From the NCBI RefSeq assembly GCF_003610695.1, contig NZ_RAQH01000001.1, positions 496,001 through 560,000 on the forward strand: a stretch of 64,000 nucleotides of DNA. The letters run 5' to 3'. A program made the position numbers and the translations under genes. Source of the stretch: Epilithonimonas arachidiradicis. Its GTDB lineage: Bacteria; Bacteroidota; Bacteroidia; Flavobacteriales; Weeksellaceae. A model generated the notes under the pieces. It was not told the DNA's origin. It made no database searches and worked only from the letters and a program-made list of their open reading frames with translations. This document shows positions 38,091 to 46,903 of this stretch, piece after piece; position 1 is the first letter of the stretch; every line of letters begins with the position of its first letter.

Positions 38091-39929
38091 ATGAAGCCAT
38101 ACCAACGAATTTTAGGGTTTGCAAAACCACATCAGAAATACCTTTGGGGAAGTATGTTTTTCAACATTCTTTATTCGCTTTTGCAAATCTTTTCTATTGG
38201 AACTTTGCTCCCGATTTTGAGCATAATGTTCGGCACAGTAGATGCCATCGATACGACTAAAGCACCGGTTTGGAATGGTAGAATGGGGGATTATTTCGCT
38301 TATGTCAAAGATTGGGCTTATTATACAATTCAGGTTAATATTGATGAACACGGCGGAATCAAAGTTTTAGCGATTCTTTGTTGTATCACAGCCATTGCCT
38401 TTTTATTGAGGAATATTTTCCGTTACATCGGTTCGTATTTATTGGTTAACTACAGGGTTGGGATTACGAGAGATTTGAGAACAGCGATGTACGATAAGTT
38501 TCTGAAATTACCAGTTTCATTCTTTACAGAACAACGAAAAGGCGATATGATGTCCAGGATTTCCAACGATATCGGCGGCGTAGAAGGCGGTATCATGGGT
38601 TCTTTGGTGGATATTGTGAACTCGCCGTTTATGATTATTTCCTCATTAACAGCGTTATTTCTCCTTTCTCCAAAGTTGACATTATTCTCTTTAATCGTTT
38701 TTCCAATTATGGGTTGGATTATCTCGTGGGTTGGGAAAAGCTTAAAAAAACAAGCCAAGAATGCACAAGAAGAATTAGGAAATCTTTTCTCTTTGGTAGA
38801 TGAAACTTTGAAATCGTCAAAAGTCATTAAGATTTTTAACGCCGATAAAATCCTGAAAAACCGTTTTAACAAAACGACAAACCAATGGCAGCATCACGCT
38901 ATTGCAATGAGTAGAAGACGGGAACTGGCTTCGCCGATGAGCGAGTTTTTGGGTTCTGTGACGATGTTACTAATCACTTGGTACGCGGGCACAGAAATCA
39001 TTAATGGAACCAATCGTGATCCTGCAACTTTCCTTGCCTTCATTGCAGTTTTTTTCCAGATTCTGGACCCGGCCAAACGTTTGTCGAATGCCGTTTCTAA
39101 TATTCAAGGCGGAATGGCGAGTCTGGAAAGAGTTTCCGAAGTTTTGGATTACGACTTGAAAGTGGATGAAGTTCCGAATCCAACACCAATTTCTGAGTTA
39201 AAAGATAAAATTGAATTCAAAAATATTGGTTTCTATTACGAAAAATCAAACCTAATTCTGAAGAATTTCTCCATCGATTTACCGAAGGGAAAAACGGTTG
39301 CTTTGGTTGGACAATCGGGAAGTGGAAAAACGACGATTGCCAATCTGCTGGCAAGATTCTATGACGTTTCCGAGGGCGAAATCCTAATTGACGGACATAA
39401 TATCAAAAATCTTAAACTAACAGACTATCGTAAACTTCTGGGAATGGTAACTCAGGAATCTGTGTTGTTCAACGATTCGGTGTACAATAATATCCTGATG
39501 GGTAATCCAAATGCTACCGAAGAGGAGATCATAGAAGCGGCTAAGATTGCCAATGCTCACGATTTTATCTCACAACTTCCGGAAGGTTATCATACCAATA
39601 TCGGTGATGATGGAAACAAGCTTTCTGGTGGGCAGAAACAGCGTGTCTCTATTGCGAGAGCGGTTCTTAAAAATCCGCCAATTATGATTCTCGACGAGGC
39701 AACTTCTGCATTAGACACAGAATCCGAAAGATATGTTCAGGATGCACTGGAAAAAATGATGCAAAATAGAACGTCTTTGGTTATTGCGCACAGATTATCG
39801 ACGATTCAGAAGGCTGATCATATTGTTGTGATGGAAAAAGGTGACATTATCGAACAAGGCTCTCATCAGGAATTGATGGACAAAGATGGAACTTACAAAA
39901 AGTTGGTTGAGCTTCAGAATTTTGATTAA
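38091..39929 (+). CDS. ABC exporter, fused membrane and ATPase domains (MsbA-like)
   Basis: A 612-residue half-transporter. Six membrane helices occupy about 15-330, then the ATPase has Walker A GQSGSGKTT (about 406-414), signature LSGGQKQR, Walker B IMILDEATSALD, and the H-loop histidine in IAHRLSTIQKA. It would work as a homodimer. The sequence type resembles MsbA-family lipid flippases, but drug or peptide export cannot be excluded. The following DUF1801 gene shares one base with its stop, so translation is coupled. Confidence 0.9.
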   Translation: MKPYQRILGFAKPHQKYLWGSMFFNILYSLLQIFSIGTLLPILSIMFGTVDAIDTTKAPVWNGRMGDYFAYVKDWAYYTIQVNIDEHGGIKVLAILCCITAIAFLLRNIFRYIGSYLLVNYRVGITRDLRTAMYDKFLKLPVSFFTEQRKGDMMSRISNDIGGVEGGIMGSLVDIVNSPFMIISSLTALFLLSPKLTLFSLIVFPIMGWIISWVGKSLKKQAKNAQEELGNLFSLVDETLKSSKVIKIFNADKILKNRFNKTTNQWQHHAIAMSRRRELASPMSEFLGSVTMLLITWYAGTEIINGTNRDPATFLAFIAVFFQILDPAKRLSNAVSNIQGGMASLERVSEVLDYDLKVDEVPNPTPISELKDKIEFKNIGFYYEKSNLILKNFSIDLPKGKTVALVGQSGSGKTTIANLLARFYDVSEGEILIDGHNIKNLKLTDYRKLLGMVTQESVLFNDSVYNNILMGNPNATEEEIIEAAKIANAHDFISQLPEGYHTNIGDDGNKLSGGQKQRVSIARAVLKNPPIMILDEATSALDTESERYVQDALEKMMQNRTSLVIAHRLSTIQKADHIVVMEKGDIIEQGSHQELMDKDGTYKKLVELQNFD

Positions 39930-40273
39930 TGAATCCAATTCAGGAATATTTTTATCGGATAGATGAACCTGCGAGAAGTGCACTTTTGTTTATCCGAGAG
40001 AAGATTTTAAATTCTGATGCATTGATAACCGAAACGTTCAGTTTTGGACTTCCTTTCTTGAAATATAAAAAGAAAATGCTCTGCTATTTCTATTACAGCA
40101 AACAACATCAAAAGCATTATCTCAGTTTTTACCACGGTGATAGAGTTGATTATCCAGAATTATTATCTGAAGGCAGAAAAAAGTTTAAAATCTTACTTCT
40201 GGATATGGATGAAGACTTACCAATGGAATTGATTTTCAATATTCTTGATGAAGTGAAAACTTATATCAAATAA
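39929..40273 (+). CDS. DUF1801-like small protein
   Basis: A 114-residue cytoplasmic protein. IDEPARSALLFIREKIL, then ITETFSFGLPFLKYKKKMLCYFYY and SFYHGDRVDYPELL are typical of the DUF1801 (YdhG-like) fold. The family has no agreed biochemical role. The ATG uses the last A of the ABC exporter's TAA. Whether it functions with the exporter is not known. Confidence 0.75.
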   Translation: MNPIQEYFYRIDEPARSALLFIREKILNSDALITETFSFGLPFLKYKKKMLCYFYYSKQHQKHYLSFYHGDRVDYPELLSEGRKKFKILLLDMDEDLPMELIFNILDEVKTYIK

Positions 40274-40288
40274 AATTAGAATAAAATT

Positions 40289-40639
40289 ATGTTTTCATTA
40301 TTCAGAAAAAATAAACCGTTCAAAATAGAAAACTTTGCATTAAAGTTGTCATTGGAATGGGGTAAGAATTTTGGAAAAGGTATATCAGAAAGATTAATAA
40401 AAAAGTTTCCCGAACTAAATATTTCGGAAATAGAATATTATAAAACTTTGTGTGATAATGTCCAAAATGATTGTTCAAACTCAATTGATTTTCAAGGGAA
40501 AGAAATTACAGTTAATGAATTAGATAATCTTCTGAAAGAAAAAGTGTTCAAAAAATATAATTGGATTAATAAAAGCAATCAAAGAAAACTTTATTCCTTA
40601 TACACTTATATTTTATGGAAAGAAGGATTAATTAAATAA
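40289..40639 (+). CDS. hypothetical cytoplasmic protein
   Basis: A 116-residue protein, predicted mostly helical (LKLSLEWGKNFGKGISERLIKKF, quoted in part) with no signal peptide or membrane segment. I do not recognise a family. Lys/Asn-rich and more A/T-rich than its neighbours. It lies 15 bp after the DUF1801 gene and ends 3 bp from the end of the convergent csaA-like gene, leaving no room for a terminator between them. Confidence 0.65.
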   Translation: MFSLFRKNKPFKIENFALKLSLEWGKNFGKGISERLIKKFPELNISEIEYYKTLCDNVQNDCSNSIDFQGKEITVNELDNLLKEKVFKKYNWINKSNQRKLYSLYTYILWKEGLIK

Positions 40640-40642
40640 GTA

Positions 40643-40987
40643 TTACCCAACTTCCAATCCATTTTTCACAGGCAAACTCGGACTCAATAAAGTCACTTCA
40701 CTTTTATTTTCTCCATAAACACCAAGAACCAGACATTCGCTGAAAAAATTGGCGATTTGTTTCTTTGGGAAATTCACAACTGCGAGAATCTGTTTTCCTA
40801 TCAAATCCTCTTTTTGATACAAAGCTGTGATTTGAGCTGAAGATTTTTTGATTCCCAAATCTCCAAAATCTATTTCCAATTGATAGGAAGGATTTCTGGC
40901 TTTTTCAAAATCATTGACGGAAATAATGGTTCCGACTCTGATGTCGATTTTCTCAAAATCACTCCAGGCTATTTCAGGTTTTGTCAT
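40643..40987 (-). CDS. csaA: CsaA-like tRNA-binding-domain protein
   Basis: A 114-residue protein that is a single OB-fold EMAP/tRNA-binding domain: FEKIDIRVGTIISVNDFEKARNPSYQLEIDFG (in part), then ITALYQKEDLIGKQILAVVNFPKKQIA and ECLVLGVYGE. This is the CsaA family, reported as a homodimeric export chaperone in some bacteria and also as a tRNA-binding module. It follows the HExxH protein gene by 12 bp and is probably co-transcribed. Confidence 0.88.
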   Translation of the reverse strand: MTKPEIAWSDFEKIDIRVGTIISVNDFEKARNPSYQLEIDFGDLGIKKSSAQITALYQKEDLIGKQILAVVNFPKKQIANFFSECLVLGVYGENKSEVTLLSPSLPVKNGLEVG

Positions 40988-40999
40988 TATTGATTGGTT

Positions 41000-41512
41000 T
41001 TATTTTTTAATGTCTTGCAAAAGCTTTTCAACTTCACGTTTTTGCTCCAAATATTTTAATTGCAATTCACTCCCTTCGCCTATTCTTCCGTAATAAATCA
41101 ACGCTTTTTCACCAAAGAAGTTTTTATAATAATCGGAAAGTTCTGGAATCTGTGGAAAATTGGTGTGAAATAACATTTCGTAGTATGCTTGCCATTCACG
41201 TTCATTTTTGTCCATAATCATCATTTTTGGCGATTTCTGGCGGACGTGTAGCATCTCGTGAGCGAGCATATTGAGAACCAAAGTCAAATCAAAATCGAAA
41301 AGATTTCTTGGAATCAAAACTTCCTGCATTTCCCCGATTTCGCCATTGGCAGTTAACAGAATTGAGTTTTTTTCTAATTCCTCTCGAAAACCAAATCCTA
41401 AAAAATTCTCGTCATCCAAATCAAATTCGTGAATGAGGAATCTTGCGGCGTCCAGGATTTCGCCGGTTTCTTTGTAAGCGTTGAGGTTGAATTGTAATTG
41501 TTCGTAGTTCAT
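41000..41512 (-). CDS. HExxH-motif putative zinc protein
   Basis: A 170-residue protein without a signal peptide. LAHEMLHVRQ gives an HExxH zinc motif at 85-89 within a helix that follows a beta-like strand (LIPRNLFDFDLTLVLNM). I know no family name. The overall style is that of small zincin-like proteins, with no proven protease activity. I chose ATG 41512 because a consensus promoter ends 33 bp upstream, whereas the frame from 41548 overlaps that promoter. Co-transcribed with csaA. Confidence 0.7.
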   Translation of the reverse strand: MNYEQLQFNLNAYKETGEILDAARFLIHEFDLDDENFLGFGFREELEKNSILLTANGEIGEMQEVLIPRNLFDFDLTLVLNMLAHEMLHVRQKSPKMMIMDKNEREWQAYYEMLFHTNFPQIPELSDYYKNFFGEKALIYYGRIGEGSELQLKYLEQKREVEKLLQDIKK

Positions 41513-41545
41513 TTGTGCTAAAATTAAATTTGTTCTGAGAAGATT

Positions 41546-41576
41546 CAAATTTACAATTTAACGACAAATATTTCAA
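41546..41576 (-). promoter_or_regulatory. promoter of the HExxH protein and csaA
   Basis: On the minus strand: TTG (41576-41574), a 20-bp spacer, then TAAATTTG (41553-41546), a full consensus match. Confidence 0.65.
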
Positions 41577-41584
41577 AAGAAGTT

Positions 41585-41690
41585 GTATCTGCGGCCGTGA
41601 TAGTAACGGTTACCCCACAGCGAGGCGGCGGAACGCAGTGGAGCCGCCGAGTGAGGAGTAGGAGTGGATAGCGCGAAATGTCCGCCCATG
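41585..41690. repeat. GC-rich intergenic repeat element
   Basis: About 105 bases far richer in G+C than the surroundings, from TATCTGCGGCCG to TCCGCCCATG. It contains the inverted pair GGCGGC (41624-41629) and GCCGCC (41643-41648). Its right end (GGAGTGGATAGCGCGAAATG) resembles the left flank of copy A at 23231-23250 read on the opposite strand, so both may belong to one dispersed family. It lies between two gene ends/promoters, encodes no protein. Confidence 0.6.
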
Positions 41691-41692
41691 AA

Positions 41693-41717
41693 AAATCGCA
41701 CCTGAGAGATGCGATTT
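41693..41717 (-). terminator. likely terminator of the suf operon
   Basis: AAATCGCA (41693-41700) pairs with TGCGATTT (41710-41717) around nine bases. On the minus strand the 3' arm runs into a short T run of five. Immediately downstream of sufD. Confidence 0.7.
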
Positions 41718-41724
41718 GATATAT

Positions 41725-43032
41725 TTAAAATTCCATTTGGACTTCCAGTTTTTCTGCCAGAAGTTTGGAAACTTTTACTTTGAGTGGCTCAATGTCAATA
41801 TTCTGCATCGCATCGTTGGCGAAAGCATAAAGCAATAATGCTCTTGCTTCTTTCTTGGAAATTCCACGAGCTCTAAGGTAGAACATCGCATCTTCGTTCA
41901 ACTGACCAACGGTACAGCCGTGTGAACATTTGACATCATCTGCGAAAATCTCTAGCTGAGGTTTTGTATCGATAGTTGCGCCTTCGTCCAGCAAAATGTT
42001 GTTGTTCTGCTGATAAGCATTGGTTTTCTGAGCAATCTTGTTCACAAACACTTTTCCGTTGAAAACACCGTGCGATTTGTCCTTGAAAATTCCTTTGTAA
42101 TTCTGGTAAGATTCGCAGTTTGGCGTATTGTGATGAACAGCGGTGTGGTGGTCTACCAATTGGTCTTTCCCAATAATCGTGATACCGTTCATAAAGGAAT
42201 TGATATTTTCTCCGTTGTGGATGAAATCCAGATTGTTACGAACCAATTTCCCTCCGAAAGAGAACGTGTTCACAGTCGTTAAGCTGTCTCTTTCCTGTTT
42301 CGCAAATGTGTGGTCTACAAGGTAAGAAGTATCACTGTCGTTCTGTAATTTGTGCCAGTCTGCTTTTGCATTTTGGTATGTGAAAATCTCCGTCACAGAG
42401 TTGGTGAAAACAAAAGACTCATCAAAATTATGATGACTTTCAATCACTTCTACTTTGGCGCCAGCTTCTACAATCAGAAGGTTTCTTGTATTGTAGAATG
42501 TATTTTCTTCCTGACTGTCAGAGATATAAAAAACGTGAATCGGTTTTTCGATGACGATGTTTTTTGGAACTTTCAGGAAAAATCCTTCATTGAAGTAAGC
42601 CAGATTCAAGTTTGTGAATGCTAATTCTTTGCTCGCAATCGTATTGAAATATTGGTTGAAAGTTTCTTTTTTTGCTGAATCATTGAGAGCTTCGTTCAAT
42701 GTCAAAAATTCTGCATTTTCAATAGAAATATTAGAATATTCTTTGTGAAGTTTTCCGTTGATGAAGACAATCCAGTCAAAATGTTCTTCTCCCAAATGCA
42801 ATTCGTCCAATTGCTCTTTGGTAATGTGATGCGCTTCTGAAGGGAAAAAATTGTAATCTTTCTCCGTGATTTCCTTCAGATTCGTGTATTTGTATTCTTC
42901 ATCTTTTTTGGTCGGAAAACCTTTTGCTTCAAATTTCTGAAGAGCGTTTTTTCTTTCTTCATTCAAAAAAGTATGACGAAGCGATTCCAAAAAATCTGAA
43001 TGTTGATTTGTTGTTTGTTCAAATAAAGCCAT
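41725..43032 (-). CDS. sufD: Fe-S cluster assembly scaffold subunit SufD
   Basis: A 435-residue protein. The C-terminal beta-helix domain has HHNTPNCESYQNYKGIFKDKSHGVFNGKVFV (in part), KTNAYQQNNNILL and ADDVKCSHGCTVGQL, all hallmark SufB/SufD blocks. It partners SufB and SufC in the cytoplasmic SufBCD scaffold. I chose ATG 43032 (MALFEQTTNQ). The open frame extends to 43119, but the extra 29 residues are translated from a dispersed repeat (43068-43131). Confidence 0.95.
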   Translation of the reverse strand: MALFEQTTNQHSDFLESLRHTFLNEERKNALQKFEAKGFPTKKDEEYKYTNLKEITEKDYNFFPSEAHHITKEQLDELHLGEEHFDWIVFINGKLHKEYSNISIENAEFLTLNEALNDSAKKETFNQYFNTIASKELAFTNLNLAYFNEGFFLKVPKNIVIEKPIHVFYISDSQEENTFYNTRNLLIVEAGAKVEVIESHHNFDESFVFTNSVTEIFTYQNAKADWHKLQNDSDTSYLVDHTFAKQERDSLTTVNTFSFGGKLVRNNLDFIHNGENINSFMNGITIIGKDQLVDHHTAVHHNTPNCESYQNYKGIFKDKSHGVFNGKVFVNKIAQKTNAYQQNNNILLDEGATIDTKPQLEIFADDVKCSHGCTVGQLNEDAMFYLRARGISKKEARALLLYAFANDAMQNIDIEPLKVKVSKLLAEKLEVQMEF

Positions 43033-43067
43033 TGTAATGGTTTGATTTTGCATCGGTTGAGTGGTTT

Positions 43068-43131
43068 TTGTCATTCCGAAGAACGAGGAATCTAGATTCT
43101 TCATTCCGTTGCACTGCATTCAGAATGACAA
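43068..43131. repeat. inverted repeat between sufC and sufD
   Basis: TTGTCATTC (43068-43076) and GAATGACAA (43123-43131) are perfect 9-bp arms enclosing about 46 bases that include a palindromic AGAATCTAGATTCTT-type core (43088-43102 region). Style is that of a dispersed GTCATTC intergenic repeat. In the suf mRNA it would form a hairpin between sufC and sufD. Confidence 0.65.
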
Positions 43132-43149
43132 TTATATTTAATATTCAAA

Positions 43150-43896
43150 TTAGTTCAAAAGCCAATCGTAACCTTTTTCTTCCAATTCAAGTGCTAAAGA
43201 TTTATCTCCTGTTTTTATGATTTTTCCATCCGCCAAAACGTGAACGAAATCCGGCTGAATGTAGTTTAAAAGCCTTTGATAATGCGTGATTAACAAAACG
43301 GCGTTGCCTTCGCTTCTGAATTTGTTAACGCCATCAGCAACGATTCTCAAAGCATCGATATCCAATCCTGAATCGGTTTCGTCAAGAATTGCTAATTTCG
43401 GGTTTAGCATCATCATTTGGAAAATCTCGTTTCTTTTCTTTTCACCTCCGGAAAAACCTTCGTTCAAAGAACGGGAAAGGAAATCTTTTCTGATGCCTAA
43501 TTTCTCAGAGTTTTCACGAATCAATCCCAACATTTCTTTAGCGCCCATTTCTTCCAAGCCGTTTGCTTTTCTTGTCTCATTAAGAGCAGCTTTGATGAAA
43601 TTGGTAACGGTAACTCCAGGGATTTCCACTGGATATTGAAAAGAAAGGAAAATGCCTTTGTGTGCTCTTTCCTCAGGCGCGTCTTCGCCGATTTTTTCTC
43701 CTTCGAAAATAATTTCGCCATCCGTTACTTCATAATCTTCCTTTCCTGCAATCACAGAGGAAAGAGTCGATTTTCCAGCTCCGTTCGGTCCCATAATAGC
43801 GTGAACTTCGCCTGGTTTTATTTCAAGATTGATTCCTTTTAAAATTTCTTTGTCGCCGTCTTCAATTTTGGCGTGTAAGTTTTTGATTTGTAACAT
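43150..43896 (-). CDS. sufC: Fe-S cluster assembly ATPase SufC
   Basis: A 248-residue ABC-type ATPase. Walker A GPNGAGKST is at 36-44, the family signature SGGEKKRNEIFQM, and Walker B LAILDETDSGLD. Q-loop LSFQYPVEIPG is also typical. It powers the SufBCD complex, driving rearrangement during cluster assembly. Order in the operon is sufA, sufB, sufC, sufD; the gap to sufB is 35 bp and to sufD's chosen start 117 bp, occupied by the repeat at 43068-43131. Confidence 0.97.
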   Translation of the reverse strand: MLQIKNLHAKIEDGDKEILKGINLEIKPGEVHAIMGPNGAGKSTLSSVIAGKEDYEVTDGEIIFEGEKIGEDAPEERAHKGIFLSFQYPVEIPGVTVTNFIKAALNETRKANGLEEMGAKEMLGLIRENSEKLGIRKDFLSRSLNEGFSGGEKKRNEIFQMMMLNPKLAILDETDSGLDIDALRIVADGVNKFRSEGNAVLLITHYQRLLNYIQPDFVHVLADGKIIKTGDKSLALELEEKGYDWLLN

Positions 43897-43931
43897 TATA
43901 TATGTTTAATATCTTATGTTTAATTTAAATT

Positions 43932-45380
43932 TTACCCAACTGAACCTTCCAACGAAATCTCCAACAACTTCTGAGCTTCAATGGCAAATTCCATAGGAAG
44001 CTTATTCAAAACTTCTTTACTGAATCCATTCACAATTAGAGCAATTGCTCTCTCTGTATCAATTCCTCTTTGGTTACAGTAGAAAATCTGGTCTTCCCCG
44101 ATTTTCGAAGTCGTTGCTTCGTGTTCTAACTGTGCAGTCGGGTCTTTGATTTCGATGTAAGGGAAAGTGTGTGCACCACATTCGTTACCCATCAACAAAG
44201 AGTCGCACTGAGAAAAGTTTCTCGCTCCTTTTGCAGTCGGCATTACTTTTACCAAACCTCGATAAGAGTTATTGGACTTACCCGCAGAGATACCTTTGGA
44301 AATAATGGTTGATTTGGTATTCTTCCCGATGTGAATCATCTTCGTCCCTGTATCTGCATATTGGTGCATATTGGTAACGGCAATTGAATAAAATTCTCCA
44401 ACCGAGTTGTCTCCTTTCAAAATACAGCTAGGATATTTCCAAGTTACAGCAGAACCTGTTTCAACCTGAGTCCAGGAAATTTTTGCATTTCTCTCACAAA
44501 GTCCTCTTTTCGTTACGAAATTGAAAACGCCGCCTTTACCTTCTTCGTCACCAGGATACCAGTTCTGAACGGTAGAATATTTGATTTCCGCATTATCCAA
44601 GGCAATCAATTCAACAACCGCAGCGTGAAGCTGATTCTCATCTCTCGATGGTGCTGTACAACCTTCAAGATAAGATACATAACTTCCTTCGTCTGCAATG
44701 ACCAAAGTTCTTTCGAACTGACCAGTTCCTGATTGATTGATACGGAAATAAGTTGACAGTTCCATTGGACATCTTACACCTTTTGGAATGTAGCAGAAAC
44801 TTCCGTCAGAGAAAACTGCGGAGTTCAGAGCGGCGTAGAAATTATCGCCTCTTGGAACGACTTTTCCAATATATTGTTTTACCAATTCCGGATGTTCTTT
44901 GATCGCTTCGGAAATAGAGCAAAAGATAATACCTTTCTCCTTTAGGGTTTCCTGAAACGTTGTTTTTACAGACACTGAATCTACAACAATATCAACCGCA
45001 ACATTCGCTAATCTTTTTTGTTCCTCGATATTGATTCCCAATTTTGCGAAAGTTTTCAGTAATTCCGGATCCACTTCATCAAGACTTGCCAATTCTGGTT
45101 TTGCCTTTGGCGCAGCATAATATCGGATAGCTTGGAAATCAGGTTTTTGATATTTGATGTTGGCCCAATTCGGCTCTTCCATTTTTTGCCAGATTCGAAA
45201 AGATTCCAGACGCCAGTGGGTCATCCATTCCGGTTCTTCTTTTTTGGCAGAAATCGCACGGATGATATCTTCATTCAGACCTATCGGGAAATCTTCATAT
45301 TCGATATCTGTTTCAAATCCGAATTCATACTTTTGATTTTCGAGATCGACTCTCAGGTCGTCTTCGGTGTATTTAGACAT
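43932..45380 (-). CDS. sufB: Fe-S cluster assembly scaffold SufB
   Basis: A 482-residue core scaffold subunit of normal length. It begins [30 protein letters not shown] (in part), with [43 protein letters not shown] and [20 protein letters not shown] as family blocks, and ends [14 protein letters not shown]. Together with SufC and SufD it builds the nascent Fe-S cluster in the cytoplasm. It follows sufA with a 3-bp gap. Confidence 0.97.
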   Translation of the reverse strand: MSKYTEDDLRVDLENQKYEFGFETDIEYEDFPIGLNEDIIRAISAKKEEPEWMTHWRLESFRIWQKMEEPNWANIKYQKPDFQAIRYYAAPKAKPELASLDEVDPELLKTFAKLGINIEEQKRLANVAVDIVVDSVSVKTTFQETLKEKGIIFCSISEAIKEHPELVKQYIGKVVPRGDNFYAALNSAVFSDGSFCYIPKGVRCPMELSTYFRINQSGTGQFERTLVIADEGSYVSYLEGCTAPSRDENQLHAAVVELIALDNAEIKYSTVQNWYPGDEEGKGGVFNFVTKRGLCERNAKISWTQVETGSAVTWKYPSCILKGDNSVGEFYSIAVTNMHQYADTGTKMIHIGKNTKSTIISKGISAGKSNNSYRGLVKVMPTAKGARNFSQCDSLLMGNECGAHTFPYIEIKDPTAQLEHEATTSKIGEDQIFYCNQRGIDTERAIALIVNGFSKEVLNKLPMEFAIEAQKLLEISLEGSVG

Positions 45381-45383
45381 ATT

Positions 45384-45713
45384 TTATAAACTAAAAGATT
45401 CTCCACAGCCGCAAGTTCTTGCCGCATTCGGATTATTAAAAACAAAACCTTTCCCGTTCAATCCTCCGGAATATTCCAGCGTGGTTCCTGCAAGATAAAG
45501 GATTGACTTTTTGTCAACAACGATCTTTACACCATTGTCTTCAAAAATCTGGTCGGTTTCGCCTTTTACATTATCAAACTTCAGAACGTATTCCAGCCCG
45601 GAACAACCGCCGCTTTTTACGCCCACTCTTATATAGTCAGTCTCAGGGTTGAAGCCTTCTTCAGTCATCAACTGAGCTGCTTTGGATTTTGCCTGATCGC
45701 TTACTTGTATCAT
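45384..45713 (-). CDS. sufA: A-type Fe-S carrier protein (SufA/HesB-like)
   Basis: A 109-residue HesB-fold protein. The three cluster-binding cysteines are present: C37 in SGGCSGLEY and C101/C103 in RTCGCGESF. It carries clusters from the SufBCD scaffold to targets. First gene of the suf operon; promoter 28-58 bp upstream. SufS and SufE are not in the window, so the sulfur donor lies elsewhere. Confidence 0.94.
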   Translation of the reverse strand: MIQVSDQAKSKAAQLMTEEGFNPETDYIRVGVKSGGCSGLEYVLKFDNVKGETDQIFEDNGVKIVVDKKSILYLAGTTLEYSGGLNGKGFVFNNPNAARTCGCGESFSL

Positions 45714-45723
45714 TGTTTTTATT

Positions 45724-45741
45724 TAGACTGATTTTAGTCTA
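45724..45741. promoter_or_regulatory. palindrome at the predicted suf start site
   Basis: TAGACT (45724-45729) and AGTCTA (45736-45741) are perfect 6-bp arms with a six-base spacer. It lies directly after the -7 box of the suf promoter (45742-45749), so a bound protein would block initiation. The place suits an operator; the binding protein is unknown. Confidence 0.45.
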
Positions 45742-45772
45742 CAAAAGTACGAACTAATTTTCGCAATCTCAA
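45742..45772 (-). promoter_or_regulatory. promoter of the suf operon
   Basis: On the minus strand: TTG (45772-45770), a 20-bp spacer, then TACTTTTG (45749-45742), a full consensus match. Confidence 0.7.
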
Positions 45773-45900
45773 ATCGACGGCATCTATTTTAACGATTTTT
45801 AAATAGACTTTATCATTTCGTTTTATAATGAATTACAGTTTGTTAATGTTAAATCGTTGTCAAAAAAGAAACAATTATTAATTCTGATTGTTCTTATAAT

Positions 45901-45908
45901 TAACTTTG
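45901..45908 (+). promoter_or_regulatory. -7 box upstream of the GLPGLI genes
   Basis: TAACTTTG matches TAnnTTTG 29 bp before ATG 45938. No TTG is at the right distance. The remaining intergenic sequence between sufA and this gene shows no other clear feature. Confidence 0.45.
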
Positions 45909-45937
45909 CTGAGATTTGTTAATCAAACCATTAGTTT

Positions 45938-46900
45938 ATGAAGAAGATTTTTATTTTGATGATGCTGTTTTCCTTTTTGGGAAAAATGATGAGTCAGACC
46001 GAAAGATATGTTTATCGTACGGAAGTGAATCCGGATACGATCAATCTTGTCGATATGAAGGTTGAAACCACTTTTCTTGATGTGAGAAATAATCGATCAT
46101 TATTCATTAGTGAAAGCAAATTGTTGCGGGATTCTTTGAAAACAGTTTTGAGGCAGCAGGAAAAGCCGGAAATCAAAAAATCAAAAAAAAATAAACCGGA
46201 ATTTCCAAAACTAGCAAATGGAAAATCAATTCAGCCGACTTTTTTTGAATACTTTATTACAAAAGATTACGCTGATAAAACGATAAATTTTGTTGAAAAT
46301 ATTGGTTCTAAGCAGGTGTATTATCAGGAAGACAGGAAATTGAATTGGAATATTTCTCCGCAAACCTCGGATTATAATGGTTACAAAGTTCAGAAGGCAA
46401 CGATCAATTTTGGAGGAAGAATCTGGACAGCTTGGTTTGCGCCGGAAATCAAAATCTCTGACGGACCTTACAAATTATCAGGATTGCCAGGCCTTATTTT
46501 GAAATTGGAAGATGATAAAGGCGATTACAAATTTAATTTCGTCAAAAAATTATCAATTCCAAATTCTTTTTCTGAAGATATAAAACCGGATGCGAGAAAA
46601 TCGACAAGAATTAATTTCCAAGGTGATAAAGCTTCTGTAAAAATGGAAATGGCAAAGAATAAAGATGCTGAAATTGATTTGGATAATTTCAGTCCGGGCG
46701 GTGGAAGAGGGATGCATCAAAGAAATGGAATGAACGGCAGATTCGGCGGTCAACCGGGACAAGGAATGAATGGCGGAATGCCGAATGGAGAAATGGGAAC
46801 TCCCGATGTGCAAATGGGAAGTACACCAAGAAGTTCTACAGGAAATGGTAATATGATGAGTTTTGGAAATACAAACCCAATAGAATTAAGTAATAAATAA
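45938..46900 (+). CDS. GLPGLI family secreted protein, paralogue 1
   Basis: A 320-residue protein with signal peptide MKKIFILMMLFSFLGKMMSQ. GPYKLSGLPGLILKLEDDKG contains the naming motif. Before it, WTAWFAPEI and the two aromatic/strand blocks are shared with the next gene. The C-terminal ~70 residues are Gly/Met/Asn-rich (PGGGRGMHQRNGMNGRFGG) and end TNPIELSNK. The family is exported and of unknown function, typical of Bacteroidota. Start codon ATG 45938 lies 29 bp after the -7 box. Confidence 0.9.
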   Translation: MKKIFILMMLFSFLGKMMSQTERYVYRTEVNPDTINLVDMKVETTFLDVRNNRSLFISESKLLRDSLKTVLRQQEKPEIKKSKKNKPEFPKLANGKSIQPTFFEYFITKDYADKTINFVENIGSKQVYYQEDRKLNWNISPQTSDYNGYKVQKATINFGGRIWTAWFAPEIKISDGPYKLSGLPGLILKLEDDKGDYKFNFVKKLSIPNSFSEDIKPDARKSTRINFQGDKASVKMEMAKNKDAEIDLDNFSPGGGRGMHQRNGMNGRFGGQPGQGMNGGMPNGEMGTPDVQMGSTPRSSTGNGNMMSFGNTNPIELSNK

Positions 46901-46903
46901 GAT

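Noticed and set aside
43033-43119. N-terminal extension of SufD
   Set aside because: The 29 extra residues are read from the inverted repeat; MALFEQTTNQ at 43032 is the better start.
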